Below are positions 1-8,190 of a stretch of 64,000 nt of DNA, one piece after another; within the stretch, counting starts at the first letter, position 1, and every line of letters begins with the position of its first letter. The notes below the pieces were generated by a model. The model had not been told where the DNA came from and made no database searches. It saw only the letters and a program-made list of their open reading frames with translations. The position numbers and the translations under genes were made by a program. The stretch comes from Mucilaginibacter boryungensis (GTDB taxonomy: Bacteria > Bacteroidota > Bacteroidia > Sphingobacteriales > Sphingobacteriaceae): NCBI RefSeq assembly GCF_015221995.1, contig NZ_JADFFM010000002.1, positions 992,001 through 1,056,000 of the forward strand, given 5' to 3'.

Positions 1-39
1 AATATTACATCATAGAGGATCGCTCGCCCGGGAGCCAAA

Positions 40-81
40 TGGACAAAAAGTAGAGTCATTTGGACAAGAAATAGAGACGAT
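40..81. promoter_or_regulatory. Two adjacent 21-bp imperfect direct repeats, possible operator
   Basis: Units 40-60 and 61-81 both read TGGACAARAARTAGAG at the start and abut with a 21-bp period, two helical turns. They lie about 115 bp upstream of the MauE-like gene. Paired sites with 21-bp spacing are typical of LytTR-type regulators, and a LytTR protein is encoded at 13410-14258. The link is inference. Confidence 0.35.
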
Positions 82-194
82 TTGCTAAACAGCCTGTGCC
101 TATGCAGATGTAATTTTACACTCGGTTTTCAATAACAGGCCTGCATTCTTCCGTCAAGACTGGATTTTCTTTTCACCTGCAAATATCACTCACT

Positions 195-635
195 ATGATT
201 CGTAAATTCATTATTGAAGCGGTTTCCTTTTTGCTAATAGTATTGTTTATCTACGCAGCTGTCAGTAAGATACTTGATTTCAGCAATTTCAGGGTTCAGC
301 TTGGCAAATCTCCTTTATTGGCTCTGTTTGCAAGTACCATTGCTGTAGCAGTACCAACTTTAGAAATCCTTATTTCATTCATTCTGATTTTTAAGAGGAC
401 CAGGAAGCTCGGGCTATATGCTTCATTTGCGCTCCTGATGATATTTACATTTTACCTGATAGTCATTTTGAACTACAGCTATTATATACCCTGCAGTTGT
501 GGTGGGATCTTGCAGGGTTTATCCTGGAAGGCTCATATCATTTTTAATTCTTTGTTTATAGGCGCCACAGCCCTGGCTATCCTTATATACCATGAACCGG
601 GCGCGACAATAGAAACAACAATGACCTTTGTATAA
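195..635 (+). CDS. MauE/DoxX-like redox-associated membrane protein
   Basis: A 146-residue protein with four hydrophobic segments (about residues 5-22, 42-64, 72-93, 112-132), the layout of the MauE/DoxX family. A Cys-Ser-Cys pair (C100, C102) at the mouth of the last segment may be a redox site. MauE proteins support maturation of disulfide-rich periplasmic proteins, and DoxX relatives move electrons to or from quinone. The next gene encodes a secreted peptide with four cysteines, so this protein may oxidise or reduce it; that partner is inferred from adjacency. Start ATG 195. The gene leads a + strand group with 743-928 and 986-2026. Confidence 0.7.
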   Translation: MIRKFIIEAVSFLLIVLFIYAAVSKILDFSNFRVQLGKSPLLALFASTIAVAVPTLEILISFILIFKRTRKLGLYASFALLMIFTFYLIVILNYSYYIPCSCGGILQGLSWKAHIIFNSLFIGATALAILIYHEPGATIETTMTFV

Positions 636-742
636 GAATATTGGCCAATAACAGGAATAGCCGAACACCTGTAGAAAAAAGTAGGCAAATTAATGCTAAC
701 GTAAGTTTTATAGCTTTTTAAGATTATAAAAGCGATTTCATT

Positions 743-928
743 ATGAAAAAGATCAGATTAGCAATGATTGCAGCAGCCTTTATTTTAGCCACCGGCGCAG
801 CCTATGCAACATCAAAAGCCAAGGTTGGCCTGCCGGACTGTTCAACCGGACGTTGTGTTGGTACAGCTAACCAATGTTGCGTTGATGCCAACAGCAACAT
901 CCTGCCGGGGAACTTTGTGCATAACTAA
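743..928 (+). CDS. Small secreted Cys-rich peptide (DUF6520-like)
   Basis: A 61-residue precursor. Residues 1-22 form a clear Sec signal peptide (KK, hydrophobic core, A-x-A before about residue 22), leaving a mature peptide near 39 residues with four cysteines (C33, C38, C45, C46). Size, signal and Cys pattern resemble the small DUF6520-type proteins common in Bacteroidota, whose function is unknown. It follows a MauE-like protein and precedes a Cys-rich exported protein, so it may be a redox-active or disulfide-bonded peptide. A hairpin at 936-964 just after the stop could make this the main stable product of the transcript. Confidence 0.65.
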   Translation: MKKIRLAMIAAAFILATGAAYATSKAKVGLPDCSTGRCVGTANQCCVDANSNILPGNFVHN

Positions 929-935
929 GTAACAC

Positions 936-964
936 GAAAGTCCGATACCTCCCTACGGACTTTC
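936..964 (+). terminator. Hairpin after the Cys-rich peptide gene, probable terminator or attenuator
   Basis: GAAAGTCCG (936-944) pairs perfectly with CGGACTTTC (956-964), 9 bp with an 11-nt loop, followed by TCATTTTTC. It sits between the peptide stop (928) and the next start (986), so it would limit read-through into the 346-residue gene. Confidence 0.65.
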
Positions 965-985
965 TCATTTTTCAAATCAACCACT

Positions 986-2026
986 ATGAAAAAAACATTG
1001 CTGTTATTGGCACTTATTGCTATTGGATCGGGCCTTGCGGTTGTTTTGCTGTACGGTTTTAGCAGTAAACCTAATGAGCGAAGAAACGGATTTAACAGGC
1101 AACGAGCAATACCGCATTTAAAGCCAAAATATTTATCCTGGCAGGTAAACGGTGCTACAGATATTGCCGGCGCGACCGATCACCAGGTGTTTTTTCAAAC
1201 CTCCGATCCCACACAAATTATCAGGACATCAGATGATTTCTCCAGTATCAAGATGGTATACCTACCCATGCAGGCAAATACAAGTTTGCAAAGTAATTTC
1301 AGAATAGTAATAGATGATGCCCATGCTTTTGTTTACGCCTCGAACATGCCTGCTATTTATTGCATTAACCTAAAAACCGGCGCGATAAATTGCCATTGGC
1401 TTCTTAGGAAATTCAGCAGAGGTATTGCACTCGATACATCACGATATATTGTCCGTGCATTGGATACAGGGTTGGGAGACCAGGTAATCGAGTCAGTCAA
1501 TATCGATAAAAATACAGAGGTACCTTTTAAAAACATCCTGGAATGTAAACACGACGCCGGATTTTCTACTGATGGATTACTGCTTTATGATCAATCGTCT
1601 CATTTGCTCACCTATAAATACTTTTACACAAACTGCTTTGCCACATTTGATTCTGGCTTGTTGCACATATCGCGGCATACGACTATTGATACCAATTTTA
1701 CGTTACCCGACAATGGTAAAAAGATGTCGAAGGCAGGTTACCGGCCAACCTATACATTGAGCGCAGCACCTGTATTTTCGACAATTACTTGTTGCCTGGA
1801 TGATGGAATTCTTTATTGCAGTTCGGCCCTTCAGGCAGATAACGAACATACCAGTGATTTCCTGAATAATTCCGTTATCGATTGCTATTGTGCGGCAACA
1901 GGAATTTACCGGGGCAGTTTTTATGTGCCCCGGCAAAAAGGCGAACAGGTACTACATATTTTTGCCCGTAACAGGAGGCTTATAGCACTTTATTCCCACT
2001 GTGTTGCTGTTTATCAATTGCCATAA
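986..2026 (+). CDS. Exported Cys-rich protein of unknown function, possibly beta-propeller-like
   Basis: A 346-residue protein with an N-terminal hydrophobic stretch (about residues 4-25) that acts as an anchor or signal, then a soluble periplasmic part. The body alternates short beta-like segments with phrases typical of propeller repeats (for example VFFQTSDPTQIIRTSDD and YCINLKTGAINC), but I see no named domain. It has ten cysteines, including CC and CYC, which is unusual for an exported protein and fits the redox neighbours. Its stop is 1 bp from the convergent SusD stop with no terminator between them. Function unknown. Confidence 0.55.
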   Translation: MKKTLLLLALIAIGSGLAVVLLYGFSSKPNERRNGFNRQRAIPHLKPKYLSWQVNGATDIAGATDHQVFFQTSDPTQIIRTSDDFSSIKMVYLPMQANTSLQSNFRIVIDDAHAFVYASNMPAIYCINLKTGAINCHWLLRKFSRGIALDTSRYIVRALDTGLGDQVIESVNIDKNTEVPFKNILECKHDAGFSTDGLLLYDQSSHLLTYKYFYTNCFATFDSGLLHISRHTTIDTNFTLPDNGKKMSKAGYRPTYTLSAAPVFSTITCCLDDGILYCSSALQADNEHTSDFLNNSVIDCYCAATGIYRGSFYVPRQKGEQVLHIFARNRRLIALYSHCVAVYQLP

Positions 2027-2027
2027 G

Positions 2028-3398
2028 CTACCTAGCATTTTGCTGAATTCCAGTTAATGAAATTATATCATTTGAAAAAGGATATACATAACGCGGATCA
2101 TTTGGCGGCAAGGTATAAGTCTGGCCATTCAGTGTTCGGGAAAGAGTGACCGCAAAGCGGTTATCCTGGTTTAAGCGCCGCAGATCGCTCCAGCGTATGC
2201 TCCTGAAACAAAGTTCCTTGCGCCGTTCGCCAAGTATTTTCATCAATGCATCATCCGGGCCAGTTGCTGTCACCGGCACAAAAGTTCCCGTTTTATATCG
2301 CATCTTCAATAACGCATTCAGATCCTGCAAAGCGGAACTGGCGTCTCCCTGGCGGGCATAGCATTCGGCGCGGTTCAGGTACATTTCATCCGTTGCCAAC
2401 CCGCCAAAGAAATATAAGTCACCGCCATAGCTTCCTTTAAAGGAATAGGTGCCATCACCGTTATTACTAAAAAACATGACCCGCCGCAAATCATTTTGGT
2501 CATAGGAATTTACGAGCGAAGGATCTGCAAGGCCAAAATAAAATGACAGGTATAAGGTCAATACTTCATGGTATAGGACTTCATTGTTAAACATTTGCAG
2601 CGGCTGGTAGGCCGTCGAATCTAGTTTATTATAATCGATGAGATCATTATTTACCTTCAAAGAAGCATCTGCACTCTTAAGGGCATTGGGATAATCAGAC
2701 ATCGATAGGTAAGTCCTGGAAAGCAGCGCTTCGGCGCCTGGCTTTGAAGCGCGGGTTAGATACTTAGGATTATCAGGCAACAGGCCAGCTGCCTCGGTAA
2801 GATCACTGACAATCTGGTCATAGGTCTGCTGTACTGTGGCACGGGTGGATTTCGCATTCACGTCAGCGGTCAAACGAAGGACTATGCCCAAATCTGTTTT
2901 GGCTGTCGCTGCGTTATACGGCTTTGCAAATTCCTGGGCCATCTGAAAGAGGCTGAATGCACGGACAAATAATGCCTGGCCTTTGATGTCGTTATAGTCT
3001 GATTGGTTAGCATTATTAATATTTATTTTCTTTAGCCCATCAAGCACCACGTTCGTATAGAAGATTTTCTGGTAAGCAGAATCCCAATCGTAGGCGGTCT
3101 CGCCATTGTAAATATCCTTTGCCCAGATATAGCAATTTTGTTCAAATGGGTCTGAAAGTGACTGCCAGCTGGCATAGCTTAAATAAAAGTCACCGGCGCC
3201 CATTTCGGCCATTGCGGGACCATATTCATTGAGTGTTACCACATTATCCAGCATGCCCTGGAAATCCTGCAGCGTAGTGGGCACAACGAGTGCCTGGTCA
3301 GGTTTGATATTGAGCGCATCTTTTCTGCAGGACGCCGTAAGCAGCAGGCCCAATATAATAATGTTGCCTATTATTGTTTTACAGTAAAACGTTTTCAT
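2028..3398 (-). CDS. SusD/RagB-family outer-membrane substrate-binding lipoprotein
   Basis: A 456-residue protein with a type II signal peptide and lipobox LTASC (Cys24). An N-terminal SusD-like region and a C-terminal RagB/SusD region follow, with typical phrases such as ALFVRAFSLFQMAQEFAKPY, EALLSRTYLSMSDYP and MYLNRAECYARQGD. SusD proteins lie on the cell surface and form the lid of the SusC channel, capturing the ligand. It is the last gene of the sigma-to-SusD operon, 12 bp after susC. The ligand is not evident: no glycoside hydrolase or peptidase is encoded nearby, only thiol-redox and sulfur-amino-acid enzymes. Confidence 0.93.
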   Translation of the reverse strand: MKTFYCKTIIGNIIILGLLLTASCRKDALNIKPDQALVVPTTLQDFQGMLDNVVTLNEYGPAMAEMGAGDFYLSYASWQSLSDPFEQNCYIWAKDIYNGETAYDWDSAYQKIFYTNVVLDGLKKININNANQSDYNDIKGQALFVRAFSLFQMAQEFAKPYNAATAKTDLGIVLRLTADVNAKSTRATVQQTYDQIVSDLTEAAGLLPDNPKYLTRASKPGAEALLSRTYLSMSDYPNALKSADASLKVNNDLIDYNKLDSTAYQPLQMFNNEVLYHEVLTLYLSFYFGLADPSLVNSYDQNDLRRVMFFSNNGDGTYSFKGSYGGDLYFFGGLATDEMYLNRAECYARQGDASSALQDLNALLKMRYKTGTFVPVTATGPDDALMKILGERRKELCFRSIRWSDLRRLNQDNRFAVTLSRTLNGQTYTLPPNDPRYVYPFSNDIISLTGIQQNAR

Positions 3399-3409
3399 GT
3401 CTTTGAGAA

Positions 3410-6400
3410 TTAAAAGTGAAGGTTAAGGCCTAATGACCATGTTTTCGGATCAGGATAGCCGTTTACAAAATCAGGATCAAGGCCATATTTATTGGCTCGC
3501 CATAGAATCCCCAGGTTGTTGGCGTAGGCAAATAATTGCAGATTATTAAGCCTTGCCGACCCGATGCGGAGCGTTTTCAAATCGTAGCTTAGGCGAATGT
3601 CCTGCAGCCTGATATTATCTCCCTTTTCCACCAGCACAGACGAGTAGGTGTAGAAATTATCACGGGTGAGGTTGTCCGGGTAAACCAGAGAGGGAACGTT
3701 GGTTGATTGTTCATCCCCAGTCTTCTGCCACCTTTTCAGGTAGTCTTTGTTCCCGATATAAAGTCCAAACAGGTTTTGGTAGTTCACAGAAGGCCGTCTG
3801 AAATAAAAGCCAAATTCATAAGCTATATTGATGGACAGTGTAAACGCTTTATAGGAGAAATCATTTCTGAGGCTACCGCTTAAAGTTGGGTTTGCGGGAC
3901 CATTATAAACAAGATCATTGGTATTGGTAGAACTTGTAATACTTGCGTAATCTTTGCTGACGGCCCCGTTGAGATAGCCCATCGGGTCGCCGGTCTGTGG
4001 GTCAAGTCCCGCCCATTTGTAACTGTACACGCTGAATACAGGATGTCCTGCTACCGGCACAAAGAAAGAACTGATCGTGCCGTCAAGCGTTCCGTCACCG
4101 GACTGGACAATGGTGCTGACGGGCGTTACACCCGCATTATAGCGGGTGACTTTGTCCGAAGCCTTGCTGAAAAGAAACGTAGTGTTCCACTTAAACAGCC
4201 CGCTTAGGTTCCTGCTGTTCAGTTTCAGGTCAAAGCCGTGACCCTCCATATCCGCCACATTGCCCTTATAGCTGGAAAAACCACTTGTTGGATCAATGAT
4301 CGCGTAGCCGACAATATCCGTTCCTTTCCGGTGGAAATATTCAATAGAGCCGGTTATACGCCTGTCAGCCAAACCGAAATCAAGACCGATGTTCAGCATA
4401 CGGTCTTTTTCCCAACGCAGGTCCGGATTGGGAGGATTGGTAACATAGACATCCGGGGCATTAGTGATTTCGCTAACGCTGTAGCGCCCCGTATTAAAAG
4501 CAGTCAATGTACGGTCGATATTCCCATTGATACCATAAGTGGCACGCAGCCTCAGTTCCGGCAACCATTGTACCTGGTAGAAAGCTTCTTTATTAATGGC
4601 CCAACTCAGACCGGCTGACCATAAGGGTACGCCTTTCTGGTTGGTATTTACGCCAAAAAGATTACTCTGATCAAATCGGGCACTGCCAGAAACTGTGTAT
4701 TTATCATTATAGGTGTACGATGCATTTACAAAGTAGGAACGCAGCTCATTCACCATTTCATCGAAACTATCCTTGTAAGGAATAGCCGCTGCTGGCGCAA
4801 GATTTTGATAAGCAGGGAAGACTGTTCCATAAGCAACCGGGCTGCTGCTGGCAGCTTCGCTGTTATAACCATATAGCCGGTACTGGCTCAGGTCCGTAAT
4901 TTGTTGCTGGTATTCGAGACCCGCAATGGCGGACACAAAGTTCTTACTGCCAAATTCTTTATTGAAATTAAGCTGGCCACGAAATATACTGGCCGCATAA
5001 TCATTAACCCCCTTGTCATATATGTCCCCGTATGGGATAGGTCGTGTTACCGTTCCGGCATTTACCTGGCTGTAAAGATTGACCAGGTTGCGCACATAAT
5101 ATCCGTCCTGGGATTGTATATTATCGTTCTCGGTAAATTGCTTATCGTATTGATAACGGACGTCGGCGGTCAACCAGTTCGTGAATTTATAGCTGATTGA
5201 AGGGTTGATCCTTATATCATTTACATGGGTAACATTATTTGCCAGATTTAATTCATCAAGTGGCCGGTAAGACCAGTCCAGCAGATTTGTCTGCGCCGAA
5301 ACGTAGCTGTAAGGATGATCTTTGGAAACCGCCAATGAATTTCCATTGGGACCTGCAAAAGCCGCATAGGGATAGATCGCACTTCCGTTGGAAGTTATAC
5401 CTGCATAACCGGGATTGTTATTGTCCAGCTTGTTTGTTGCATAATGTATGCCGATGGAAAGGTTAAGGTTTCTTACAGGCTCGTAGCTGGTATTTTCATT
5501 GAGGGTGACCCTGCTATAGTCATTTCGCACAAGGTTGCTTATGTCGTTATCATAGCCTGCGGAAAATAAATAAGTAGCCTTAGTGCTGCCACCGCTTAAA
5601 GTAAGCGACTCCTGCTGATCGAAGCGCCTACGGTAAAAATATCTATTAAAGTCATTGCGCACATCCTGGCCGCGAAAAGCATTAATCCGGGCATTAGCAT
5701 CGGATTGACTAATAGTCCCGGCCCGCTCAGCCGCTAAAATGTCCACTACAGGTGTAAGCACATTGCGCCTGCTTTTACTGTTTAAAGTTGCGTTATAATA
5801 GCCTTTATTAAAGAGGTAGGTTTCGAGGTCAATAAAATCAAAAGCATCTAAAAAATTAGGGCTGTAAAATAAATTGGGTTTTTCGCCTATGGTCATGCTG
5901 CTATTGAGGCTGACTTGCAATGGCTGATTTATCTTCCCCTTTTTTGTGGTAACTACGATGACCCCGTTGGCGGCCCTTGCTCCCCAAATTGAAGCAGCGG
6001 CCGCGTCTTTTAGAATGCTGATGTCCGCAATGTCATTGGGGTTAATATTGTCCAGGTCCCCCTCGTATGGAAAGTTATCCACTACGATCAGCGGCTTTGT
6101 ATTGGCAAAGATGGTACTGCGTCCGCGGATACTAATGGGCGATGCATTCGGGTCAAGGCCGGACAGGTTATGATTGAATACGAGGCCACTGGTCACACCC
6201 TCAAGGCGATCTATAAAATTGGTGCTGACCCTTCGATTGAGTAAAGCACTATCCACCTTTACAAAGGAACCTGTTGCCCGCTCCGCAGAAATGGTCTGGT
6301 AACCGGTGGATACGATCACTTCGCTTAGTTTCTGCTCTCCCTGCTTTAGTTCGATGATAAGGTCTCCTGAATTAGAAACAGGCTGTTCCGTTGCAACAAA

Positions 6401-6955
6401 GCCTATAAATGTAATGACAAGTAAAGCATTGGACTTAACATGACTCAATGAAAACGCGCCATTCGCATCAGTAACCGTAGTGAGCTGCGTCCCTTTAACC
6501 CTGACGCCGGCTCCCGGTAATGGACTGCCTTTGTCGTCAACGACATGCCCCTGTATTGAGATGATGGAATCCGCCGTCGGCACTAATGCACCCGTCCGGT
6601 TTTTTTTCGGGGTTACTATGATGGATTGCTCCTGTACAACGTAATCAAAAGGTTGATTGTAAAAGCATTTGCTCAGCACCGTTTCCAAACTTGCCTTTTC
6701 GACAATGACCGTCACGAGCTTCGCCCTGGCTATTATCTTTTTGCTGTATAAAACCCGGTAGCTGCTCTGCTGCTCGATATCTTCAAATACTTTTTCAATA
6801 GAAGTATTTCGAAGTGCCATGGTAAATGTTGGAGCCTGCGCCACAGCCCTGCTGCTGCAAAAAACACTGCAGCATAAAAGCCAAATGAAGAACAAACTGC
6901 CTTTGCAGGTTTGCCGAAAACGCTTCCTGTGATGTAAGGGTAAAAAATAGTGCAT
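3410..6955 (-). CDS. SusC-type TonB-dependent outer-membrane transporter with STN signalling domain
   Basis: A 1181-residue protein with, in order: a long signal peptide, an STN (secretin/TonB N-terminal) domain at about residues 45-115, a carboxypeptidase-regulatory-like beta-sandwich at about 133-210, a plug domain with the SusC signature (LSEVIVSTGYQ, then a VVTTKKG segment near 330), and a 22-strand barrel ending in a terminal Phe. SusC proteins import ligands across the outer membrane with TonB energy. The STN domain contacts a FecR-type anti-sigma in the periplasm, and the FecR gene is immediately upstream, so this is a signal-transducing transporter that senses its own substrate. It pairs with SusD at 2028-3398. 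Confidence 0.95.
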   Translation of the reverse strand: MHYFLPLHHRKRFRQTCKGSLFFIWLLCCSVFCSSRAVAQAPTFTMALRNTSIEKVFEDIEQQSSYRVLYSKKIIARAKLVTVIVEKASLETVLSKCFYNQPFDYVVQEQSIIVTPKKNRTGALVPTADSIISIQGHVVDDKGSPLPGAGVRVKGTQLTTVTDANGAFSLSHVKSNALLVITFIGFVATEQPVSNSGDLIIELKQGEQKLSEVIVSTGYQTISAERATGSFVKVDSALLNRRVSTNFIDRLEGVTSGLVFNHNLSGLDPNASPISIRGRSTIFANTKPLIVVDNFPYEGDLDNINPNDIADISILKDAAAASIWGARAANGVIVVTTKKGKINQPLQVSLNSSMTIGEKPNLFYSPNFLDAFDFIDLETYLFNKGYYNATLNSKSRRNVLTPVVDILAAERAGTISQSDANARINAFRGQDVRNDFNRYFYRRRFDQQESLTLSGGSTKATYLFSAGYDNDISNLVRNDYSRVTLNENTSYEPVRNLNLSIGIHYATNKLDNNNPGYAGITSNGSAIYPYAAFAGPNGNSLAVSKDHPYSYVSAQTNLLDWSYRPLDELNLANNVTHVNDIRINPSISYKFTNWLTADVRYQYDKQFTENDNIQSQDGYYVRNLVNLYSQVNAGTVTRPIPYGDIYDKGVNDYAASIFRGQLNFNKEFGSKNFVSAIAGLEYQQQITDLSQYRLYGYNSEAASSSPVAYGTVFPAYQNLAPAAAIPYKDSFDEMVNELRSYFVNASYTYNDKYTVSGSARFDQSNLFGVNTNQKGVPLWSAGLSWAINKEAFYQVQWLPELRLRATYGINGNIDRTLTAFNTGRYSVSEITNAPDVYVTNPPNPDLRWEKDRMLNIGLDFGLADRRITGSIEYFHRKGTDIVGYAIIDPTSGFSSYKGNVADMEGHGFDLKLNSRNLSGLFKWNTTFLFSKASDKVTRYNAGVTPVSTIVQSGDGTLDGTISSFFVPVAGHPVFSVYSYKWAGLDPQTGDPMGYLNGAVSKDYASITSSTNTNDLVYNGPANPTLSGSLRNDFSYKAFTLSINIAYEFGFYFRRPSVNYQNLFGLYIGNKDYLKRWQKTGDEQSTNVPSLVYPDNLTRDNFYTYSSVLVEKGDNIRLQDIRLSYDLKTLRIGSARLNNLQLFAYANNLGILWRANKYGLDPDFVNGYPDPKTWSLGLNLHF

Positions 6956-6984
6956 AGTGTTAGTTGGTTAAATTAGGGTTATCG

Positions 6985-8190
6985 TTAATGATTGGTTGGT
7001 TTGTATGGATGGACCGTTATCGTATTGCCCGTGATGGTAAACTCAGCAATACCGGTAAGGGCAATTTTATCCAGCAACTTACTGACGGCGACCTTATTGG
7101 AGATTTCGCCTGTAAAAGTGTTATCTGGTATATAGTCTGTCGCATATACTATACGGGCGTTGTACCAGCGGCCAATAATCTTCATCATTTCAGTAACCGG
7201 CTCATTATGAAAAGCGAATAAACCATTTTTCCATGCGGTGAATGCTTTCAGGTCAGCCTTCGATACATCGATACCGGAACCGGGCATATCGGCCTTTTGT
7301 CCCGGAATTAAGATGGAATTATTCTTTCCGTTAGTTACTTTGACGCTTCCTTTTACCAGCGCCACAGCAGGGAATTCATTATCATTATAGTTATTGACAT
7401 CGAACTCTGTTCCTATATCTTCAACCTGCCTGCCCGCAACTTCAACAACGAAACGGCGTTTGGGATTATGAGCCACCGCGAAATATGCTTCGCCATTTAG
7501 TACCACTTTTCTTTCGGTACCGTCAAAATAGGTAGGATATTTCAGCGAGGAGCCTGCATTGAGCCAAACCTGCGTACCATCCTCCAGTATCATTTCAAAT
7601 GTTTTCCCGGCTGGGGTGATCATGGTGTTATAAGTAGCGGCCGCGGAATGGTCTTTTACCTTATAGGACAGAACACCGTTGTGGGTTTGGATGCCGAGGT
7701 CTCCGGCGGATATAACTTTGTTTTGTTCTTTGGTCAATGCTACAGTTGTCCCGCCAGACAGTATCAATTGTGCCTGGTTAGTAGCGGGAGCTATATCGTT
7801 TTTATAAGGGTGATCGGCAGTCAATGTCCTTTTTTCATGTTGCTGCCTTATGTGAAATATGGCGAAACCTAGTCCTGAGATCAGCAGCAGTATTGCAGCA
7901 TACCTGGCAAGCTGCCATATCCTTCTCCTGTATGAGGCCAATGGTACGATATGCGGAGTTAAACGTCCGGATACCCTTGAAAATGCCGCGTCCGTATCAT
8001 AACGCCGCATTTGCTTTAACTGCTTTTCTCTTGCCTGCTCTCCGGTCAATTCCGAAAACAGTACCCGGTTTTCCTCAGAAGCATTTATCCAGCTTTTCAA
8101 TTCCTCTGCTTCGAGATCATTGATACTGCCCTTAAAATCCTTGCTGATCAACATCGCGATCCGCAAGGATTCCTCTGTGTTATCTGCCAT
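6985..8190 (-). CDS. FecR-family anti-sigma factor with DUF4974 C-terminal domain
   Basis: A 401-residue inner-membrane protein. The N-terminal cytoplasmic part (about 1-85) would bind the sigma factor, one transmembrane helix lies near 92-113 (AAILLLISGLGFAIF), the FecR domain covers about 185-285 (motifs TPAGKTFEMILEDGTQVWLN and GEAYFAVAHNP), and a DUF4974 domain lies near 325-395 and would contact the SusC STN domain. It transmits transporter occupancy to the ECF sigma encoded at the head of the operon. Its start overlaps the preceding thioredoxin gene by 11 bp, which suggests translational coupling. Confidence 0.93.
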   Translation of the reverse strand: MADNTEESLRIAMLISKDFKGSINDLEAEELKSWINASEENRVLFSELTGEQAREKQLKQMRRYDTDAAFSRVSGRLTPHIVPLASYRRRIWQLARYAAILLLISGLGFAIFHIRQQHEKRTLTADHPYKNDIAPATNQAQLILSGGTTVALTKEQNKVISAGDLGIQTHNGVLSYKVKDHSAAATYNTMITPAGKTFEMILEDGTQVWLNAGSSLKYPTYFDGTERKVVLNGEAYFAVAHNPKRRFVVEVAGRQVEDIGTEFDVNNYNDNEFPAVALVKGSVKVTNGKNNSILIPGQKADMPGSGIDVSKADLKAFTAWKNGLFAFHNEPVTEMMKIIGRWYNARIVYATDYIPDNTFTGEISNKVAVSKLLDKIALTGIAEFTITGNTITVHPYKPTNH

